A DNA stretch of 23,919 nt, taken from a bacterium (lineage in GTDB: Bacteria > Patescibacteriota > Minisyncoccia > Minisyncoccales > JAGGSE01). The notes under the pieces are model-generated. The model was not told where the DNA came from. It ran no database searches and saw only the letters and a list, made by a program, of their open reading frames with translations. Where the stretch lies: positions 1 to 23,919 of the forward strand of contig JAGGSE010000162.1 of assembly GCA_021159225.1 (NCBI GenBank), read 5' to 3'. The position numbers and the translations under genes were made by a program. Position 1 is the stretch's first letter. The number at the start of each line of letters is the position of its first letter. This document shows positions 20,124 through 23,919 of the stretch, piece by piece.

Positions 20124-21705
20124 ACTTCTTCCACAGCTCCTCTGCCTTGTCCATTTTCCACTTTTCGAGGCATTCCGGATGAACGTCTCCGAGACCTGCC
20201 GGACCTCTCACACTCTCGCCTTCAATCGGCTTCCCACAGATGCCACAGTTTTTGCCCGTGTTCTCGATGGTCCATGCGGGAAGTTTATGCGTTTCTGAGA
20301 TTGTGCGGTCTTCTTCAGTTTCCTCTTTGAATTTTATGCCTCTCCAGACTCTGACGCTCTTTCCTCCTACTCTCGCCTTTGCACTCTGTACTCCAGGGAT
20401 TAGCGTTGGTAATCTTGAGCCAACCGAATTCTTTGCCTCTACTTTCATACCTTCAGCATCACAGTAATCAAGATACTGGTTGTAAAACTCTTCCTTCGTG
20501 ATTATTGAGCCCGCCTCCGTTTCTATCCTATCTCTGATAAACGACGCAAGACTGTCCGTTGCACGAATCCATTTGTTTTCTATTTCCTGTTGACTTTTTG
20601 ATTTGCTGAACTTGCCATTTAGAAGGAGCCTCTGAAGTCCCTCAAGAGCCCAGTTAAAAACGCCAGAAAGCTCAGAGTTTATTATTTTATCCGCAAGAAA
20701 CTGGTCTGTGAGGGGGTCATCCTGTTCAAACGTTCTTGGAAACTGAACAATAATCCACCTACTGAAGAAAGCAGGAGTGTAGTCCGTCGTTCTGGGGAGC
20801 TCATTGCACGAATAAATGAGTTTGGCTGTGTTGGTAAAAGAAAAAGGGTCTCTAAACTTATGCTGTGCATGAATTAAGTCCTGTCCTGTGAGCATCTTAA
20901 ACGCTCCCGTGTTTTTCAGGACGGTGCTTGGAATATCTGCATGAATGTTTGCGAGCTTTCCAAACAGCTCAGCTTTTGCAAATCTATCAGATAGGATCTC
21001 CTGTAACGAGGGGGATGTAACATTTTCTTTTCCGAGCATTCCTTGAAGGATTCTTAAGAGAGTGCTTTTCCCGTTTCTTCCCGTACCATAAAGCATAAAC
21101 GCTTTGTGGATAGGATAATCCCTTAAAAGGCAGTATCCGAACATTTCTTGCACGAGAGGGATATCTTCATACATCAAGACATCTTCAAGAAACTGCTTGA
21201 AAAAAGGGCAATCTGCATCTGGATTGTACCAAACAGGGAGTTGAAACGTAAAGTTAAATTCGTGTGCCGGTGTATTTATCACCTCTCCCGTACTGACGTC
21301 AATGATGCAGTTTTTTAGAGGGAGAAGAAACTGATGACCGTTTCCATTAACTTTTTGCAGGTCGATATATGAGAGGTTCTTGACTGCCGAAAGGGTCTCG
21401 TTTAGCAATCTGTCCTTTGCGTATTCACCGAGATGCATCTCAAACCATGTTCTGAAATATGTCTCTCCTTTCCTGTGATAATAGCCTATCGGAACGCTCC
21501 ATTTGGGAGGAAGCTTTTCAGGAGATGAGCTTTCGGTGAAATAAACATATAGGTCTCCCGTTTCTCTAATTGTAAAAACGTGGTGCTTTTCGAGGAAGTA
21601 ATATGCGATTTTCCTTGGATTGAGGGTCCCCTGACTATCCTTGAAAAGTGGAAGGAGCGCATTAGCATCCTGCTGGATATCCTGCTTTGAAACTTCATCA
21701 AACAA
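20101..21705 (-). CDS. SF3 replicative helicase (D5-like) with C-terminal zinc finger
   Basis: The 534-aa protein has a D5_N-like N-terminal region (~60-150). The SF3 core follows: Walker A GTGRNGKST (207-215), Walker B LANIHADIP (251-259), motif C KLIYSCNELP (295-304) and an arginine finger in FFSRWIIVQFP (Arg316). The C-terminal region has winged-helix-like segments and a CGICGKP...HPEC zinc finger (~488-513). I saw no AEP primase motif (DxD...H), so it is probably helicase-only and relies on host primase. It should open the viral origin and unwind DNA as a hexamer. Start TTG with GGGAG before it, lying in the palindrome GGGAGCTCCC (21706-21715). AbrB-type regulator gene precedes it. Confidence 0.9.
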   Translation of the reverse strand: MFDEVSKQDIQQDANALLPLFKDSQGTLNPRKIAYYFLEKHHVFTIRETGDLYVYFTESSSPEKLPPKWSVPIGYYHRKGETYFRTWFEMHLGEYAKDRLLNETLSAVKNLSYIDLQKVNGNGHQFLLPLKNCIIDVSTGEVINTPAHEFNFTFQLPVWYNPDADCPFFKQFLEDVLMYEDIPLVQEMFGYCLLRDYPIHKAFMLYGTGRNGKSTLLRILQGMLGKENVTSPSLQEILSDRFAKAELFGKLANIHADIPSTVLKNTGAFKMLTGQDLIHAQHKFRDPFSFTNTAKLIYSCNELPRTTDYTPAFFSRWIIVQFPRTFEQDDPLTDQFLADKIINSELSGVFNWALEGLQRLLLNGKFSKSKSQQEIENKWIRATDSLASFIRDRIETEAGSIITKEEFYNQYLDYCDAEGMKVEAKNSVGSRLPTLIPGVQSAKARVGGKSVRVWRGIKFKEETEEDRTISETHKLPAWTIENTGKNCGICGKPIEGESVRGPAGLGDVHPECLEKWKMDKAEELWKKYGGEKNQ

Positions 21706-21714
21706 GGGAGCTCC

Positions 21715-21873
21715 CTATTCTTCATCTTTTTTGAGAGTTACTATATCATTTTTTAGCTCAACAACAAGCCTATCTCCTGCTTTAATCCCCCACGCTTCAG
21801 CAATATCTTTAGGGATTGTTATCACTCTGCTGTTGTACGTTCCAACGGAGATAACTTTTGTTACACCAATCAT
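21715..21873 (-). CDS. AbrB/SpoVT-type swapped-hairpin regulator
   Basis: The 52-aa protein has the AbrB fold: strand KVISVGTYNSRVITIPKDIA (residues 6-25), a loop with WGIKAGDRLVVEL (29-40) and a final strand NDIVTLKK. 'S.vitIPkdia...gikaGDrlvve' is the diagnostic pattern. Such proteins form dimers or tetramers that bind promoter DNA and often control their own operon. It is too short for the ORF length used in many screens. It leads the operon with the SF3 helicase, nuclease and YopX gene. Ribosome site GGTGAGGT; TATA at 21903-21912 on the minus strand. Confidence 0.9.
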   Translation of the reverse strand: MIGVTKVISVGTYNSRVITIPKDIAEAWGIKAGDRLVVELKNDIVTLKKDEE

Positions 21874-22003
21874 ATAACCTCACCATCATCTATTTATACG
21901 TTCCGATATAAAAACCTTTCGACTTTTTACATAGAAAGATTTTTATATTAAATATGCTACTTTTATATTATACTTGACGTATCTGATGTTCTAAAAAATT
22001 TTA
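21874..22003. promoter_or_regulatory. Divergent promoter region of AbrB operon and Fe-S helicase
   Basis: Minus-strand TATA-like boxes TTTTTATATC (complement of 21904-21913) and GTATAAATAG (21891-21900) precede the AbrB gene. The former fits a ~12-nt leader with GGTGAGGT. Plus-strand TATA candidates are TTTATATTA (21942-21950) and TTTATATTAT (21962-21971). CTTTC/GAAAG arms (about 21916 and 21934) flank the middle and may be an AbrB or RHH operator. Confidence 0.55.
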
Positions 22004-22047
22004 GAGGAGATCACTTTAGAAGATATCAAAAAGAGGCGTTAATAGAT

Positions 22048-23787
22048 GTGGTAAATGCTTTCAACTGTGGATATAGATATGTCTTGCTAAATCTTCCGAC
22101 TGGAATCGGAAAAACGCTGATTAATATGGCAGTTGCAAACTCTTTTAGCCATAGCTTTTATCTCGTGCATTCTCGAGCATTACAAAAGCAAATTATGAAA
22201 GATAAAAAGCTAAAGGGAACTTGTGCAGAGATAAAAGGCAGACGCAACTATCCATGTTTGAGATTGATCTCAGAGGAGGATTTTAAAAAAATATCTGACG
22301 ACGATGTTAGAGCAGTATATAGCTGTCAGAACTGTTACTACGATCAGTTAGATAGAACGCTTTCAAAGATAAAAGAATTAAAAAAAGAAATTAAAAAATT
22401 AAAAGAACAACAGGAAAAATTTAAAAAGAGCGGGGAAATGTTAAAGGTGTGGAAAATTGAAAAAGAGATAGAGAAAAAGAGGAAATTAATATTAAAATAC
22501 AGGGAAACGTTAAAGCAAAAGGCAGATGAGAGACAAACATGTAGAGCGTCTTGTCCATATCGGCAAGCAAAACTAAAAGCCATACGCAGCCAAACGGCGC
22601 TTATGAACTTTGCTTATTTTGTTGTAGAAGGGTTTAATAATTCTGAATTTGGAGATAGGGAGTTCATGGTAATTGATGAGGCACATACACTACTAAGCGC
22701 AGTAATTAAGTTTCAAGAAACCACTCTATATCTCCCGGATAAATATCAAACTGAGGATATAGACACGCTATTAGAATACTGTACAACGTACTCAATAGAC
22801 CTTAAAAATGATGTAAAAGAAATAGAAGGTAAGATTCTTGAAGAGTATGGCTCATTTAGTGCACTATTAGACAAAGCAGTGTATGACGATGAAGCAAATA
22901 ATCTCAGAGAAGAATATGGTGAAAAAAGTAGGAAACTGTCAAGAATATTAAGATTCACAGAAAATAGAGATAGCTACTGGGTACTAAAAGAAAAGGAAAA
23001 GATAGAAGAGGATAAAGTAATAGCATATACCGTTTCACCAATCTACTGCGACACGTTTCTAAAGAAAAATGTTTTTTCAAGAGCGAGGTTCTTTTTGCTG
23101 AGTAGTGCGACTATAATTAACCCGTCAAATTTTGCAAGGGAGCTTGGAATAGACAGTGAGGGTTACACAATCGTTGAATTTCCAAGCATTTTTCCGAAAG
23201 AGAATAGACCGATTTTTGTTTACTTTGCAGGAAACATGAGCAAAAACAAGAAAGAAGGAGAAAATAGCCCATATGAAATCAATCTCCCAAACGCTATACA
23301 AAGGATTCGTAAAATCTTAAATGAAGAAAAAGGCAGAGGAATTATTCATAGTATTTCTTATAACAGCGCTTGGGATGTATACAAGGGGTTAAACACAGAT
23401 AAAAGAATAGTATTACACAGGAAAGGAGAGAACACCGAGCACGTTATAAAGAGGTGGCAGAAAAAGAAAGATGGTGTTTTAATTTCTCCTGCAATAACAG
23501 AAGGGATCAACCTACCTTATGATATGTGCAGATTTCAGATTCTTTTAAAGGTACCCTATTTGGATTTAGGTGACGTTATAGTGAAAACAAGAGTAAAACA
23601 GAAACATGAACAGGAATGGTATGACACACAAACAATAAGCAGAATAATTCAGGCATATGGGAGAGCAATACGGTCTGAAGATGATAAAGCCTCTTTTTAC
23701 ATCCTTGATTCTTCTTTTTATAAGCTATACTACAAGTGTCGCACTTATTTCCCTGCGTGGTTCAGAGAGGCGGTTAAATTTATCTGA
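22048..23787 (+). CDS. XPD/DinG-like Fe-S cluster DNA helicase
   Basis: From GTG 22048 the protein is 579 aa, an SF2 helicase of the XPD/DinG (Rad3) group. Motifs: Walker A LPTGIGKT (16-23), KGRRNYPC (63-70), Cys at 59/70, 93/96 and 165/169 (CRASCPY) fitting a 4Fe-4S cluster, DEAH 210-213, SSAT and ITEGINLPYD then QAYGRAIRSEDD (motif VI). A coiled coil (~104-160, LKKEIKKLKE..KIEKEIEKK) is inserted between Cys pairs, unlike standard XPD. The same frame continues upstream with FRRYQKEALID, a helicase N-terminal motif, but no ATG/GTG/TTG occurs there. Likely unwinds DNA in viral repair or replication. The reading frame ends near the right end of the window. Confidence 0.88.
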   Translation: MVNAFNCGYRYVLLNLPTGIGKTLINMAVANSFSHSFYLVHSRALQKQIMKDKKLKGTCAEIKGRRNYPCLRLISEEDFKKISDDDVRAVYSCQNCYYDQLDRTLSKIKELKKEIKKLKEQQEKFKKSGEMLKVWKIEKEIEKKRKLILKYRETLKQKADERQTCRASCPYRQAKLKAIRSQTALMNFAYFVVEGFNNSEFGDREFMVIDEAHTLLSAVIKFQETTLYLPDKYQTEDIDTLLEYCTTYSIDLKNDVKEIEGKILEEYGSFSALLDKAVYDDEANNLREEYGEKSRKLSRILRFTENRDSYWVLKEKEKIEEDKVIAYTVSPIYCDTFLKKNVFSRARFFLLSSATIINPSNFARELGIDSEGYTIVEFPSIFPKENRPIFVYFAGNMSKNKKEGENSPYEINLPNAIQRIRKILNEEKGRGIIHSISYNSAWDVYKGLNTDKRIVLHRKGENTEHVIKRWQKKKDGVLISPAITEGINLPYDMCRFQILLKVPYLDLGDVIVKTRVKQKHEQEWYDTQTISRIIQAYGRAIRSEDDKASFYILDSSFYKLYYKCRTYFPAWFREAVKFI

Positions 23788-23919
23788 TCTGATTATGTGA
23801 ATGTGGACACGGGGTTTGTCCTCATACGTCCCACTTCTGAAAGCTGGCTTCTTTATATCAAAATATGAATTTTACGTTCTTCATTGTGTGGACACTGGAG
23901 ACAAGAGAGAGATATTATT
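23788..23919. other. Non-coding right end with GTGGAC repeats
   Basis: No gene is seen. TGTGGACAC occurs at 23802-23810 and 23887-23895. GGACA/TGTCC (23805-23809/23817-23821) forms a 5-bp hairpin. A TATA-like TTTATATCAAAATA lies at ~23852-23865. The GTGGAC core matches the tandem repeat at 123-154 in opposite orientation, so on a circular molecule this end and the first 399 bases may form one non-coding origin region. Confidence 0.5.

Noticed and set aside
1..23919. tRNA gene or att core repeat marking an integration site
   Set aside because: No clover-leaf candidate or long direct repeat at the two ends was visible; the window may be the free form.
1..23919. CRISPR array
   Set aside because: No regularly spaced 25-37-bp repeats; the 11-bp tandem and ~70-bp degenerate repeats at the left end do not have spacer structure.

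Overview
The window looks like a complete or nearly complete genome of a small archaeal virus, probably spindle-shaped, or an integrated copy of one. Archaeal signals seen directly are TTTAAATA-type TATA boxes about 25-28 nt before several start codons (leaderless genes), GGAGGTG ribosome sites inside operons, heavy use of GTG and TTG starts, AGA/AGG arginine codons, and very dense gene packing with ATGA overlaps. The K/E-rich proteins suggest a hyperthermophilic euryarchaeal host, but I cannot name the host from sequence alone. The viral gene set comprises short two-helix hydrophobic candidate capsid proteins, a Zot/FtsK-like ATPase, a giant LamG/DUF2341 surface protein, a tyrosine recombinase and an SF3 (D5-like) helicase. 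It resembles the spindle-shaped viruses of Thermococcales (PAV1/TPV1 type) in general design.

Layout. 1-399: non-coding, repeat-rich, a candidate origin. If the molecule is circular it joins the 132-nt non-coding right end, which shares the same GTGGAC motif. 400-3444 (+): an operon of 13 very small genes (a ribbon-helix-helix protein, two zinc ribbons, coiled coils, a possible ssDNA-binding protein and a possible clamp-like fragment). A strong terminator-like hairpin sits after its first gene. 3447-13052 (-): structural block. In transcription order it holds a 659-aa basic virion protein, a 4-TM protein, the ~1380-aa glycoprotein-like surface protein, two membrane proteins, the integrase, a small RHH-like protein, two paralogous capsid-like proteins and two very basic small proteins. 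13128-17506 (+): an RHH regulator driven by a divergent leaderless promoter, a string of small membrane proteins, a membrane-anchored 279-aa protein and the ATPase. 17507-17677: intergenic region with three inverted repeats. 17678-18076 (+): a 3-TM protein. 18083-21873 (-): AbrB-type regulator, SF3 helicase, PD-(D/E)XK-type nuclease, YopX-domain protein, a Cys-rich membrane protein and a DpdA-like (TGT-fold) enzyme. To 23787 (+): an XPD/DinG-like Fe-S helicase.

How it may work together (inference). The SF3 helicase, Fe-S helicase and nuclease form the replication/recombination module. The DpdA-like enzyme probably modifies viral DNA with a 7-deazaguanine taken from the host archaeosine pathway, because no preQ0 synthesis genes are present here. 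Four small DNA-binding regulators (RHH at 656, 4903 and 13128; AbrB at 21715) sit next to the promoters they could control. The two opposing late blocks would supply the lipid/protein envelope, packaging ATPase, DNA-condensing proteins and the host-attachment protein.
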